Positions 28,037 to 38,978 are shown, numbered from the stretch's first letter. The stretch is DNA of 64,000 bases from a bacterium (GCA_030615605.1 JAUWYY010000012.1:1-64000); one strand, 5' to 3'. Program-made: numbers and translations. The notes: generated by a model not told the origin, from the sequence alone.

Positions 28037-31000
28037 TTATCCGCCCACCACCTCAATCTCGATTGGCTTGGCGTCGGCGCGGTTGTCCGGGTTATAGTAT
28101 TCGTAGGCGGTGCTCTTGGGCGTCTTGGCCTTGATTGGGAATTTCGCTTTCAGCCGGTAGCTGAACTTCACCACCTGCCGCGGCTCCAGCTTCTCGAGAT
28201 AGACGATGATCTGCCGACCGGTCAACTTGTACTTGTCAATGACCTTGCTACCGACCAGTTCGGCCAGGTCGCCGCTCTGCACCTCGAAGCCGGGCGGGAT
28301 GCCCAAGTCCACGATGATCATGCTCGTCGTACCCGGTGTATTGTTGCGCACCGTGATGTTGGCGGTAACGATATCATCCTGGGCCAGCTTAGTCTTATCG
28401 TAGTCTACATCAATGGCGAGCACTTCCTTAGCTGGTGGGCTGATCTGCTCCCAGGGCAGGTAGTAGCGACTAACGATCTGATAGAGCATGCTGCCTTCGC
28501 CCTCGAAGCGAATCTCGATCTCATTTTCGCCCTCTTTGGTCCATTGTTGGCAGTCTATCTGGCGCAGCACGTCGGCATTTTCCGCAGTGATGTGGAAGGT
28601 GCTGGCCTGCTCGCCGTTGATGTGAACGGCGATGTGGGCATCCACCTTCGTCGTTGTCGCCTCTTTTTGGGCCAGCAGCAGTGCCCGCAGCGCCAGAGTC
28701 GTAGCATTGGTCGAATGCCAGGTGCCGTTGGCGTCTTTCTGCGAGATCAGATAGTTCAGCACGCGACTGGCGACCTGCGGGTAGCGGCCCGACTTGATGA
28801 AGGCGATGGCGGCCATACCGGTCGCCTCCAGGTCCGCTGACTTGCCAGTGGAATGCGTAATGCCGCTGATATTGGTCTCCCACCACATCTTCTCGCCTTC
28901 GGTCTTGGCCATATCGCGCAGACGGTCGAGTACCTCGATAGTGCGGTCATCCAGATTATCACCCTGGAGAAGATCGGCAGCGACCAGAGCGTTGGCCACC
29001 ATGCTGAGCACGTAGGGGTCCTTCGCCTCGTCGGCGTGGTCGCGAACGAAACTGACCGCCTTATCCAGTTCGGCGCCTTTATACTCCGACCACGCCAGAC
29101 CCCAGGTTACATACGCGGTGGGGGGGAGCTGCTTGAGCTGGATACGGTTCCAACTGGACCGGTGCAAGTACGCTTCGTCTGGCTTCCAGCTTCCGTCACT
29201 CTCCTGTTGGCTAACCAGCCATTGTTGCGTGCGCGAGATTACCTTGGGGTCAACAGGATGGACCGCGTCCATATCGTGGAACAGCATCAAGCCGTAGGCA
29301 GTGAGGATCTTGTTAGCGGGTGGATCGCCGAACCACGAGAAGCCGCCACCGTCCACCTCATAGGCCACCAGACGCTGGTAGCCGGTATTGATGAATCCCT
29401 CCGCCTTCATCTGAATCTCCGGGTTGATCTGGTTCGTGGACTTCATATAGTCCATGACCAGCACGTTCGGATAAGTCACCGAGGAGGTCTGCTCGAAGCA
29501 GCCGAAGGGCATCCGCAGCATGCTATCCAGGCCCTCGACCGCCTGCGAGAAAATACCGGGGTAGATCTTGACCAGAATCTTGGAGGCGTCATCAATTGCC
29601 CCTTCGGGGATACTGAGCATCTGGGTGACGGTTTCGGTCAGGCGGTCGTTGACCGTCTCTTCAATCTTTTTACCGTCGGGTTCGATGCGGATGTCGCGGG
29701 AGATCGCGTCGCTCATCTTCGTGCCCAGCCCGTGGACGGTCAGCTTGTGGCTGCCCAACTCCTGCGCCGTGATGGTGAAGTAACGCACGGTCACCTCGTT
29801 GGGCTTGATGTTCAGCTCGTAGGTCTCGTTCCCCGTTAGCTTGAACCAGTCCACCTTCGTCAGCTCAATGCGTACCTTCTGGTCGGTGGGCAGGTAGTTG
29901 TAGACGGCTACCGGTATCGAGACCTGGTCGTTCTGGGTGAGCGCCACCGGCAGGTCAATATCAATGAAGAAATCCTGGAAGCAGCGCAGGCCCTTGGTCG
30001 TCGAGCCCAGTTGCCCGATAGCACTGTTAGCCAAAGCCGCCAGCCGCCAGGTGGTGATTGAATCGGCCATCGGCATAGTGAGCGTGGCCTTGCCGTCACC
30101 GCCGGTGATCAGCGCCGGCTCGAAGAACAGCGTCTCGGGGAAGTACTCACGAATGCGCACTGTCTTCTTGGCAGGCATTTCGCCTTCAGCGGGTGCCATA
30201 GCAGGCGCGGGAGCCCCCGCCTTGAGCATGCCAAGCTCTCCGCCTAATCCGGGCGCCCTCTCTTCGGCCATTGCCATATCCCCTCCGAGGGCGAAGAACT
30301 GGCGCCACATCATCTGCGGCTGCCGCGCGCTATCCTTGTCGGCAAAAGCTTGCTGAGGGAACTGCGTATTGAAGTAGAAATCGTCCTCAGTACCTTCCTG
30401 GCCATCAGGCCCGGCAGAGAAGACCACCAGGAAGTAGACCGGATCGTGGCCAGGAGTTATCTCCAACCGGTTATCCCATGGATCAACTAGCTCCCGTTCT
30501 TTGAGGAGCCTCGAGTCAAGCAGTTCACGCACGACGGTATCTGCCGAGGGCGCCTCTCCTATCTGCTGAGTATACTTGCGCAGCGCCGTGCCAATATGCT
30601 CGATCAGCGGGCGAAGCTGCTCCGCCCACTTCTCGCGCGCCTCAGCCAGACGCTCGGCATAGCTGTTGGCCTGGAAGACGTCCAACTCAGGTACATCCGC
30701 CGCCGCGAACAGGAACTGCGCTGCCTGCTGCTTGCGGACGTCTTCGGTCAGGGGGATGACCGGTCCCGGACCCGGCGTGATGATCCCGGGCAGCTCCAGT
30801 CCGTGAATCTCGAAGCGCGGCTTCATCAGCTCCTTCTCCAGATAAAAGTAGACCTTCTCCATCCCGGGCTGCAGCTCCTGAAGCGCAAAGACCGCCTCGT
30901 CCACCACGTTAATCCCCAGCGCCGCGGCTACCGGCTGACCGTCACTGTTGGTCACCGTGAAGTTCAGGGTGGCCTCGCCGCCGGGCAGATAGGTATCCTT

Positions 31001-32779
31001 GTCGGCGTCAATACCGATATTGAGATCTGCCGCGGGCTCGACGTACAGCGGACGCGTGTCGCGCACAATCTGACCACTGGGCATAATGCGGTAGGCGCTC
31101 AGGTAGATGGTGCCGCTCAATTGCTGGCTAAGCGGAATGCTTATCTCGGCGCGACCCGCCCTTATGTCAGCGGCACGCGTCAGCATCGTCTGACGATCCT
31201 TGACGACATCAAAGTAGACCGTTCCGCGCCCGGCCGGCATCGTCAGCGCCGTCGCCAGCACGCTGTCACCGACAGTGTAAAGGGCGGCATCGGTGCGCAA
31301 GAGGATATTTCCAGCGCCTGGTTGGGCTTCAGTGGGCAACTCAATCTGTCTCTCAGCGGTGAACCCGTCGGCAGTACGGGCACGAATATTGAGTATAACC
31401 GGGGCAGAAGGTGGGGAAGAGGGACGCCCCTGACGCTCAAAGAACATCGGCTGCCCGAGCCGACCGCCGCCTGCTTCAGTGGACGTCTCAGCAACGACGA
31501 AGGTGATCGTGCCCATCCCCATCTCATCAGTGACGCGCACCACTTCACTGAGTGGAATCTGCTCGCCATCACTACCGGTGGCCTCGATAAACTCGAAAGT
31601 GGCGCTGACCGGTGTGCCGTCGGGCTTGGTAGTCATAATGTAGACGCGATTTTCCAGATTCGGCACGAGGTTGCCGGATTCGGGTACCGCGTTGATCATT
31701 ATATGAGAGGCGGCCACTGTGGAGGTCTTGAAGGTTGTCTCGCTGTGCTCAGCGGTGTCAATAACTTTCACTTCAAATTCCAGGAAGGCCTTGCCCTGCT
31801 CAAGGGGCTGGCCCACAAAGCTGGTGGGCAGCTTGGTCTCAAAGTCAAAAGTGCCCTCGCTATTGGTTTTTCCTTGGATCTGAGAAATCTCGGTGTACTC
31901 AACATCAAAGGTCTTGACGGTAACTTGCACATCCCCGCCGGCGACTGGCTTGCCGAAGAAGTAGTCAGCCTGGACGGTTCCCTCGACCTGCTCACCGGGC
32001 AGGTAGTAGTCGCGGTCGGTAGTGAGTGTCACCTTGAACTTGGGCAGGACATAACGCTTGACGGTGACCTTCTTCTCGGTCTCCTGGTCCTCGATAATCG
32101 CGCGAATCGTGTAGCGACCCATATTGACCTCGTCGGCCAACTGGAAATCAATCGCCGCGATGCCGAAATCGTTGGTCTTCTGCGTTTGCTTGAAGACCTT
32201 GTTGCCCTTGGCGTCGGCGACCTCCAGGGTCAGAGGCGTGTCGGTGACTGCGTGCAGATTGGGCCGTTTGAGCGCCAGCGCGCGAATGTGCATTAGCTGA
32301 GCTGGCTGATAGATGGGCTTGTCAGTAGTCAGCAACACCTGATAGACCCGCTTGAGCGTGATACGCTGAGTCAGTGAATCGCGAAACTCATTGTAACGCG
32401 CCCGTATGATGAGGTCATAGGAACCGGGTTCAACATTGGGGATGCCAAAGCCGGCCTGCAGTGTCCCTTTGGTATCGGTGCGGCCAACGAAAAGCTGTCT
32501 GGTGTGAGGCGTATCAAGCGCCGAGAGGCGAATTGACACCAGCGCCCCGACGGCGGGCTGGTGCTGTTGATGATCAGTAACCACCACCCGCAAGGCGCCG
32601 CGACTGCTGGCCAGCAACTCGCGCGGGCCGACGATCTCGATACCCAGAGGATTAAGCGTCCGCTCCTGGCCGGTGACCGGGCTGAGCATTCCCCAGACTA
32701 GAACAAGCACGGCTGCCACGATTATCGCGGTCGCCATGTAGTTGGCACGAAGGCGTTGGTTCCGGTCGGTGAGAGACAT
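28037..32779 (-). CDS. alpha-2-macroglobulin family protein with thioester motif
   Basis: 1580 aa; MG-type repeats (LTTDKPIYQPAQLMHIRALAL), YFPETLFFEPALITGGDGKATLTMPMADSITTWRL, GCFEQ thioester motif at about 29489-29503. Confidence 0.95.
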   Translation of the reverse strand: MSLTDRNQRLRANYMATAIIVAAVLVLVWGMLSPVTGQERTLNPLGIEIVGPRELLASSRGALRVVVTDHQQHQPAVGALVSIRLSALDTPHTRQLFVGRTDTKGTLQAGFGIPNVEPGSYDLIIRARYNEFRDSLTQRITLKRVYQVLLTTDKPIYQPAQLMHIRALALKRPNLHAVTDTPLTLEVADAKGNKVFKQTQKTNDFGIAAIDFQLADEVNMGRYTIRAIIEDQETEKKVTVKRYVLPKFKVTLTTDRDYYLPGEQVEGTVQADYFFGKPVAGGDVQVTVKTFDVEYTEISQIQGKTNSEGTFDFETKLPTSFVGQPLEQGKAFLEFEVKVIDTAEHSETTFKTSTVAASHIMINAVPESGNLVPNLENRVYIMTTKPDGTPVSATFEFIEATGSDGEQIPLSEVVRVTDEMGMGTITFVVAETSTEAGGGRLGQPMFFERQGRPSSPPSAPVILNIRARTADGFTAERQIELPTEAQPGAGNILLRTDAALYTVGDSVLATALTMPAGRGTVYFDVVKDRQTMLTRAADIRAGRAEISIPLSQQLSGTIYLSAYRIMPSGQIVRDTRPLYVEPAADLNIGIDADKDTYLPGGEATLNFTVTNSDGQPVAAALGINVVDEAVFALQELQPGMEKVYFYLEKELMKPRFEIHGLELPGIITPGPGPVIPLTEDVRKQQAAQFLFAAADVPELDVFQANSYAERLAEAREKWAEQLRPLIEHIGTALRKYTQQIGEAPSADTVVRELLDSRLLKERELVDPWDNRLEITPGHDPVYFLVVFSAGPDGQEGTEDDFYFNTQFPQQAFADKDSARQPQMMWRQFFALGGDMAMAEERAPGLGGELGMLKAGAPAPAMAPAEGEMPAKKTVRIREYFPETLFFEPALITGGDGKATLTMPMADSITTWRLAALANSAIGQLGSTTKGLRCFQDFFIDIDLPVALTQNDQVSIPVAVYNYLPTDQKVRIELTKVDWFKLTGNETYELNIKPNEVTVRYFTITAQELGSHKLTVHGLGTKMSDAISRDIRIEPDGKKIEETVNDRLTETVTQMLSIPEGAIDDASKILVKIYPGIFSQAVEGLDSMLRMPFGCFEQTSSVTYPNVLVMDYMKSTNQINPEIQMKAEGFINTGYQRLVAYEVDGGGFSWFGDPPANKILTAYGLMLFHDMDAVHPVDPKVISRTQQWLVSQQESDGSWKPDEAYLHRSSWNRIQLKQLPPTAYVTWGLAWSEYKGAELDKAVSFVRDHADEAKDPYVLSMVANALVAADLLQGDNLDDRTIEVLDRLRDMAKTEGEKMWWETNISGITHSTGKSADLEATGMAAIAFIKSGRYPQVASRVLNYLISQKDANGTWHSTNATTLALRALLLAQKEATTTKVDAHIAVHINGEQASTFHITAENADVLRQIDCQQWTKEGENEIEIRFEGEGSMLYQIVSRYYLPWEQISPPAKEVLAIDVDYDKTKLAQDDIVTANITVRNNTPGTTSMIIVDLGIPPGFEVQSGDLAELVGSKVIDKYKLTGRQIIVYLEKLEPRQVVKFSYRLKAKFPIKAKTPKSTAYEYYNPDNRADAKPIEIEVVGG

Positions 32780-33149
32780 TCCCCATCATCTCCATAGGTA
32801 AGGCGCTGTTTTCAAGGGTTGTCAGTACTGTACACGTCCAACTTGGGTAGTTTCGGTGGGTTAGACGCAGGCGATGCCATGAAGGTTCCATTATTGGCGC
32901 TGTGTCTAGCAGATTACCTGCCACGGGCAACTATCGCAGAGGGCCAAAGTGGGGTGGAGTAGTACGGTTTCTAATGTTTAATACAATGCTTCGCATAATA
33001 TATCTTATGTTAACTTCGCGCTGCACGCCACTACACTGTACTAAACACATACCTCAGTAAGGAAGGTCTGGCAACAACCACGGTGAAAAGGACTGGCGGA
33101 GGTTTTAACACGTAGCCTGTCGCCTGGAGTCTTAGTCGAGGTGAATTGA

Positions 33150-33815
33150 ATGAGTCGTCGTGTCGTGGGCATTGCGTGTAGTCCCCGGGCAGGTGGTAAT
33201 TCGGATGTGCTTGTGCAGAAAGCTCTGGCCGGCGCTGAGTCAGCGTGCGCGACAGTGGAATTGATAGCTGTGCGCGACTCAGAGATAGCACCTTGCCAGG
33301 AATGCAACGCCTGCCTGAGCAGCGGCGAATGTCCTCTGGACGATGACTTTCCCGAAGTTCTGGAGAAACTTCTGGCGTGTGACTGCCTAATTGTGGCCGC
33401 TCCTATCTTCTTTATGAGCATCACGGCTTATGCCAAAGCGTTGATTGAGCGCTGTCAGTGCCTGTGGGCCCGTAAGTACGTGCTCCGCCAGCCGCTGTTC
33501 CCTGATCAGCAACGGGACCGGCGCGTTATGCTGATTTCTGTCGCTGGCACAAGAAGCGAACAAATGTTCGAATGTGTCACCCTTACCCTCAAGTACTGGC
33601 TTGATGTGGTGGAAATGAAGCACGTCAGCAGCCTGTTTGTCAATCAGATAGACGCCAGGGGCGACATACTGAAGCATCCCTCGGCTCTCGATGAAGCCTT
33701 ACGCTTGGGACGGAATCTCGTAACGGGTCCCCAGCCACCAGATAAACCAGAGGTAGTGAGGCTATTCGGAGGGTTGCCCGACGAAACTGAATTACCAGGA
33801 GAGAATTCGACCTGA
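33150..33815 (+). CDS. NADPH-dependent FMN reductase / flavodoxin-fold iron-sulfur flavoprotein-like
   Basis: GIACSPRAGGNSDVLVQKALAGAE...CQECNACLSSGECPLDDDF...ADCLIVAAPIFFMSITAYAKALIER-type pattern. Confidence 0.8.
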   Translation: MSRRVVGIACSPRAGGNSDVLVQKALAGAESACATVELIAVRDSEIAPCQECNACLSSGECPLDDDFPEVLEKLLACDCLIVAAPIFFMSITAYAKALIERCQCLWARKYVLRQPLFPDQQRDRRVMLISVAGTRSEQMFECVTLTLKYWLDVVEMKHVSSLFVNQIDARGDILKHPSALDEALRLGRNLVTGPQPPDKPEVVRLFGGLPDETELPGENST

Positions 33816-33920
33816 CAATCTACCTGCTGCGCCATGGTGCTGCCGGTCGGGGTTCTGACCAACAGATGGCCACTACGGCTCAGTAGCATTCGTCAAGCCG
33901 GAAAACTGGGAGTGGAACTG

Positions 33921-34460
33921 ATGTGCACGACTAATTGCCCGTGGCAACGCGGCTATGTTCAAGTCTACACAGGTGATGGTAAGGGCAAGACGACAGCCGC
34001 GCTGGGCCTAGCGCTGCGGGCGGTTGGAGCTGGCGCGAGGGTGTTCATCGCCCAGTTTGCCAAAGGCAGGCCCACCGCAGAGTTGGCCTCGCTAGCCCGG
34101 CTCTCTGATCTGATCACGATCAAACCGTATGGACGAAGCCACTTCATTCTGGACGAGCCAGAGCCTAAAGACATTGACGCCGCTCAGCAGGGGCTGCAGG
34201 AAACTCAGCAGGCAATCGCCTCCGGCAAATATCCGCTGGTTATCCTGGACGAGGCAAATGTGGCTGTGGATCTGGGGCTATTCTCGGTCGAGGCGCTGTT
34301 AGCAGCCGTGAACTTAAAGCCTGAGCATGTGGAGATTGTCATAACCGGGCGCAATGCACATAAACGCATCATTGACCGGGCCGACCTGGTCACCGAGATG
34401 CGCCAGGTCAAGCACTATCACAGCAAAGGAGTGGAAGCCCGCACCGGCATCGAAGAATAG
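33921..34460 (+). CDS. cob(I)yrinic acid a,c-diamide adenosyltransferase (CobA/CobO/BtuR family)
   Basis: GYVQVYTGDGKGKTTAALGLALRAVGAGARVFIAQFAKG...VILDEANVAVDLGL...VEIVITGRNAH. Confidence 0.92.
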   Translation: MCTTNCPWQRGYVQVYTGDGKGKTTAALGLALRAVGAGARVFIAQFAKGRPTAELASLARLSDLITIKPYGRSHFILDEPEPKDIDAAQQGLQETQQAIASGKYPLVILDEANVAVDLGLFSVEALLAAVNLKPEHVEIVITGRNAHKRIIDRADLVTEMRQVKHYHSKGVEARTGIEE

Positions 34461-34656
34461 CGACAGGCCGCTGGTGTAGTGGTGGAGCTGCGACACACAC
34501 AACAGCTCCCGGTAGAGTCACTGCTGCCGCATCAGCGAGCAAGTTTTGATCTGACTGCCGAAGAGATGACCGATCTGATCGAGAGCATCGCGCAGTTGTA
34601 GGTCGGCACCGGCTTGCTGAGCCTCGACGTCTACCTGGGGGCGTCCGGCAGCCTGA

Positions 34657-35400
34657 TCAGTTGTTCTTGTACATCAGACCCAGGTACTGGCGGCGCTGTG
34701 CGGAGCCGGTGAAGTTATTGCGGTGCAGGCGGTAGGTGATGCCCAGCTTGCCGCTGAGTGTGTAGTCTAGGCTGACATCGAAGGTGTAGCGCAGCCGCTT
34801 TCTGCGCACACGAAACTCTCCCAGGACATCGTAGCTAGTCTCGGGATTGATGCTCAGCCCCAGCCGCTTCCAGTCGCGGTGATACTGGAACAGAGCCCCC
34901 ACATCAGCGGCCCAGCCCTCTGAGCTGCGCACATCCTTGCTGGCGCCCCCCGTGAATTCAACAAACCCGCCAGAGAATTCCCGTCGCATGCCACCAGCAA
35001 GCAATGTAAGCGCTCTGTCGAAGCTGTGATCGCCCTCGGTGGACAGCGTTATGACCGGATTCCACTCAGTGGCAGGGCGGTCCTGGTAGATGCGGCGAAA
35101 CCAGGTCTTGAGTCTATCCACCTTCGTACCGGCGGTGTCTTGCCTGCTGTAATCCGAGTCTACCGTAATTGAGAACAGTCTGTCTTGCCCGTGTCGAGCC
35201 CACAGGCCGTCAAAGCTCCAGGAATAGTCGCGGAAGCTGCCTCCTGCGCTTTCGTTTTCGGAAATGCTGGCGGAAACTTCAAACTTGTCCTGCGTCCAGT
35301 CTTCCGCTCTCGCTTTGGCCGCTGTCAACAAGCATACGGCGGCCACGCCAAAAAAGGTTATACTGCGACTCACTGCAGATACCTCCCAGTTGTCGTCGAG
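34657..35400 (-). CDS. putative outer-membrane beta-barrel protein (DUF481-like)
   Basis: Signal-like VSRSITFFGVAAVCLLTAAKARA and alternating hydrophobic strands ending LGITYRLHRNNFTGSAQRRQYLGLMYKNN; start uncertain. Confidence 0.5.
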   Translation of the reverse strand, partial: LDDNWEVSAVSRSITFFGVAAVCLLTAAKARAEDWTQDKFEVSASISENESAGGSFRDYSWSFDGLWARHGQDRLFSITVDSDYSRQDTAGTKVDRLKTWFRRIYQDRPATEWNPVITLSTEGDHSFDRALTLLAGGMRREFSGGFVEFTGGASKDVRSSEGWAADVGALFQYHRDWKRLGLSINPETSYDVLGEFRVRRKRLRYTFDVSLDYTLSGKLGITYRLHRNNFTGSAQRRQYLGLMYKNN

Positions 35401-35599
35401 TGGATATATTGTTGGAACAGGTGATTCGTGAGCTGGTGGGCATCTTCTCTGTTCTATTCTGAAAACCTCCCTATCCTGGCACAAGTTGTACACCCCTGGG
35501 AGGAGAATAGTGCCCGCCAGCGAACGTGATACCAGCCCCAGGGCACTAGCTCATCAGGCAGGCATAAGGTCGCCTGCTCGGTGCAAAGGAGTATGACAT

Positions 35600-37318
35600 A
35601 TGAGCAACATCCAGCGACTTGCTTCACAGATCGAAGTGTCCGCGAAGGTGCCGACTTTCGGAGTTTGTGCGACCAGTGACCCGCGTATTGATGAGCAATC
35701 GCGGCAGCGCTGTGTCAACATTACTGAAATGACCGCCAACGTCATCGGTGAAGCTGTGCAGATGCCCGATGGTACTCCGGCAAGTGTGGTCTACTCGCCC
35801 ATTCTCATTGACGGCGAGCCGCAGGCCGATATGGTCGCCCGCCAGTTCAAGGAGGCCGGAGTTGACGCTATTGTCTGCGTACCGGACACCTGGGCATTTC
35901 CTCAGCCCAGCTTGATCTCGTTGATCGCGCAGTTTCCGAAAGATATCCCGCTTAATCTGACCTGTGGGAACTCGGGGCCCAAGCCGGGGGTCGTCTTCGT
36001 CCACGCCTGTAGCGGCGCCATATCCCAGTACGGCAAGCTAGTACATATCAATGTGGGCACCTGGCCGGATACCGGAATGAATCCGCAGATGACCCCCGAG
36101 ACGGCTGAGGCCCTCATTGACTGGTGCTACGCAGCGATGACTTACAGCGGATTGCGGGGTCGGCGCGTCGTCATCTTTGGGCACGATTCAATGGGTATGG
36201 AAACCGCCCTGCAGCACGTCATCCCCATCCGCAACCTGCTCGGGCTGGAGATTACCCGTCTGGATATGAAGCTGCTGGCCGATATGTTGAGCAAGCAGGC
36301 CTACGACCCCGGCGAGCTTGATGAACTGCGCGGGTGGATTGAGCAGCACGTCGGCGACCGGGTAGAGATTCGTGACGACGAAGAAGAGGCCCGCTTCCGT
36401 CAGAGTCTCGCACTATATCTGGTTGTCCGCGACCTGATGGAGGATCTCAATGCGGTTGGGGGCGGCTTTATGAGCCAGTTGGAATGGGGTTCGGACGTGC
36501 GCGGAATTCATCTGCCTGTCGCGGACGTGATGGAGTCGCTGTTCAACTCCACTTTCGATCATACCGGCCGCAAGGCCCCTCTCCCCTATGCCACCGAAGC
36601 CGACGTGCAGGGCTTGCTCACGCAACTCTATTTCACCTGGCTCAGCGGCGGTAACCCCCCGCTGTTTATGGACTTCCGCAAGGTCTGGGAGCCCTGGGAG
36701 ATTGACCGCCTGGCCCACGAACTGGGCCTGGGCGAGGTAGAGCCGTCTGCGCTGTGGCGGCGCACTGGCTTTGTGGATGGCGACAACTCCGGCAGTGCTG
36801 CCTTTGACTGGGCCGCCGAGCCCGGTGCCAGCATCGAGCAGATTATGTCCCAGGTCAGCTTCCCGCTGGCCGATGAATTCTACTTCCCCGGCGGGGGCAA
36901 TTCGGTCAATTTCGTCTCGCCGGCAGGAATTGCGGGTATCGCCGGGCGCATGGCCTACAGCGCGATGAACAATATCTTTTCGCTCGTCTGGGATGAGGCC
37001 ACTACTGTAAGTCTGCCCGACAAGCTCACCCAGGCGGTCTGTGAGACATCTACGCCGACGTGGCCTCATACCTTCGTGGTCCCCAAGTACGCTACGATGG
37101 GCGAATATAAGCAGTTTGCCCCGGCCAATCATTTTCATATGACCTGGGATCTGCAGGTCTCGCGCCTGGAGTACTGGATGGACCTGGCCAACGTCCTATC
37201 CTGCACACCGTGGCAGGCCCGGGCCGACTATCTCGAGGGCACCGACCGGCCCACACCGCTGCTGTACATCATGAACGGCGGAGAGACTGCCACTAAATTA
37301 ACACTGGCCAAGCAGTAA
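35600..37318 (+). CDS. L-fucose/L-arabinose isomerase family protein
   Basis: 572 aa; VPTFGVCATSDPRIDEQSRQRCVNI...FGHDSMGMETALQH...NHFHMTWDLQVSRLEYWMDLANV. Confidence 0.8.
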   Translation: MSNIQRLASQIEVSAKVPTFGVCATSDPRIDEQSRQRCVNITEMTANVIGEAVQMPDGTPASVVYSPILIDGEPQADMVARQFKEAGVDAIVCVPDTWAFPQPSLISLIAQFPKDIPLNLTCGNSGPKPGVVFVHACSGAISQYGKLVHINVGTWPDTGMNPQMTPETAEALIDWCYAAMTYSGLRGRRVVIFGHDSMGMETALQHVIPIRNLLGLEITRLDMKLLADMLSKQAYDPGELDELRGWIEQHVGDRVEIRDDEEEARFRQSLALYLVVRDLMEDLNAVGGGFMSQLEWGSDVRGIHLPVADVMESLFNSTFDHTGRKAPLPYATEADVQGLLTQLYFTWLSGGNPPLFMDFRKVWEPWEIDRLAHELGLGEVEPSALWRRTGFVDGDNSGSAAFDWAAEPGASIEQIMSQVSFPLADEFYFPGGGNSVNFVSPAGIAGIAGRMAYSAMNNIFSLVWDEATTVSLPDKLTQAVCETSTPTWPHTFVVPKYATMGEYKQFAPANHFHMTWDLQVSRLEYWMDLANVLSCTPWQARADYLEGTDRPTPLLYIMNGGETATKLTLAKQ

Positions 37319-37355
37319 CGGCGGTGCGTGGTCCGCAAGGAGTGGCTCACATGTG

Positions 37356-38552
37356 TCAGCTGTCCTCGGTTGCACGTTCGGCTTCCATCCAGAAGTATAG
37401 CTGGTGGAGCAGATTCACAAACAGATAAGTGCCCTGCCCAGTTCCGCTCGTAATCACACCAAGCCTCTTCATTCGCTGAATAAAGTTATCGAAAACCCTG
37501 ACCTCGTCTTCCGACAGAATCTCCAGGGCTTCTCTCCTCCGGAATTCTGCCCCAACCGGCAATCGCAATTGTACCAACTTGCGAAGAATGCTCCGGTATG
37601 TATCGCTCCTAATTGCTTTGAACACTTGGGGTTGGAGATGCTTTCGACCGACGATCTCCGCCGCGTCGAATACAGCACTCCTGGCATCCTCCACATCGAT
37701 TACTCCGTCGTCGTCGACGCGGAAGGCCGCATCCCCGATTTCGTGGGCCATTACAGGGAAGCCACCCGACATACGGAAGAAGATATCCAGCGCATCATCT
37801 TCCACGCTCACATCCACGCTTGAGAATGCTTTTTCGTAGAACTCCCTTGTTTCGTCCTCAGACCACGTACGGATTTCGACCACGTCAAAGACCCTTGCGA
37901 GTGAGGGTTGACACGCGATGAGCTCTTGCCGCCGTTCCTCAAGCCCCACGACCAAGACACACAAAGGAAGTGGCTGCTCAGAGGTAGCGATCTCGTCAGT
38001 TAAGCTCTTTAGCCAGTTCGCGAACTCTTCAGATTGTGAAAGACCGTTCACGTCATCCAGTATAAGAAGGATTCCCTCCTGCTCGTCAGTCATCTGTTGC
38101 ATCAGTCCGCGGAGCGCTCCCGGGAAGTCGCGAACAATCGCTCCCAAGTCATCCTCCGAAGCACGGAACTCAAACTCCAGCCCAAGCAGACCCACCTTCC
38201 GTACGTGTCTCCCCATCAGCTCGGTTAGCCTCATGTGCCACGGCCTCCCGATGCTCTCCTTGACAAGACGGTCCAATACTTTCTGCACCATTGCCTCGAG
38301 TGATCTCACACCTCCCAACTGAGCATGGACTCCTATGATCCCGTATTCCCGCTCGACCATAACCCTGACAAAGTGAGCTAGCGAAGTTTTTCCAATACCT
38401 CGTTCGCCGCTAAGAAACGCTACTTGCAGCCGACCGACCCGCACGCTGGCAACCTTTTGCATGAGTTCTTGGATTTCATCCCAGCGGCCCACAAAGAACT
38501 CTACAGAGACGGGCTGTCCAGGGCTAAAAGGACTGCTGATTCCTATAGCCAT
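37356..38552 (-). CDS. P-loop AAA ATPase (Orc1/Cdc6-like or STAND-like)
   Basis: FFVGRWDEIQELMQKV...FLSGERGIGKTSLAHFV (Walker A), ILLILDDVNGL (Walker B). Confidence 0.75.
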   Translation of the reverse strand: MAIGISSPFSPGQPVSVEFFVGRWDEIQELMQKVASVRVGRLQVAFLSGERGIGKTSLAHFVRVMVEREYGIIGVHAQLGGVRSLEAMVQKVLDRLVKESIGRPWHMRLTELMGRHVRKVGLLGLEFEFRASEDDLGAIVRDFPGALRGLMQQMTDEQEGILLILDDVNGLSQSEEFANWLKSLTDEIATSEQPLPLCVLVVGLEERRQELIACQPSLARVFDVVEIRTWSEDETREFYEKAFSSVDVSVEDDALDIFFRMSGGFPVMAHEIGDAAFRVDDDGVIDVEDARSAVFDAAEIVGRKHLQPQVFKAIRSDTYRSILRKLVQLRLPVGAEFRRREALEILSEDEVRVFDNFIQRMKRLGVITSGTGQGTYLFVNLLHQLYFWMEAERATEDS

Positions 38553-38978
38553 CTTGTGGCTCCTTTCCTCCTGTCGAGTACGCTTCTCTCCTGCTAGGTC
38601 GGGCAATGGTACAAATACTATGAATGGACCACGATTACTCGCGCTTGTTTCCGCACTCTCGACTTAGATATCACAGTAGTTTGTGGACGCGCAGAAGAAT
38701 ACCTCCTTATGCTATGAATCTTAATTCGCCCTTATGTCTAGTTTCCCCTGCTCTGCGCCGGGTTCCCATTGATATATGCAATCGGCATGCCAGTTGGTTG
38801 CCTGCACATAGATAACACTGGACGGGTGAATCTCCATTGGGAACTTCGACGGGTAAGCGAGGATGTCCTCTTAGCACAGAAGGACTATGCTTGATCGTGG
38901 CGAATTCGTATACTAGTACCGCATGTTAAGCTAAGCCTGAGAGGTACATAGCTGCTGGAATAGGAGCGCTGGAGTCCA

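Noticed and set aside
27917-28840. 307-aa plus-strand ORF
   Set aside because: Begins in the hairpin-rich intergenic region and runs antisense to the A2M gene.
28853-29839. 328-aa plus-strand ORF
   Set aside because: Antisense to A2M; compositional shadow.
30596-32296. 566-aa plus-strand ORF
   Set aside because: Shadow ORF fully antisense to the alpha-2-macroglobulin gene, no domain-like motifs.
36413-37138. 241-aa minus-strand ORF
   Set aside because: Antisense to the FucI-like isomerase gene, which has strong motifs.
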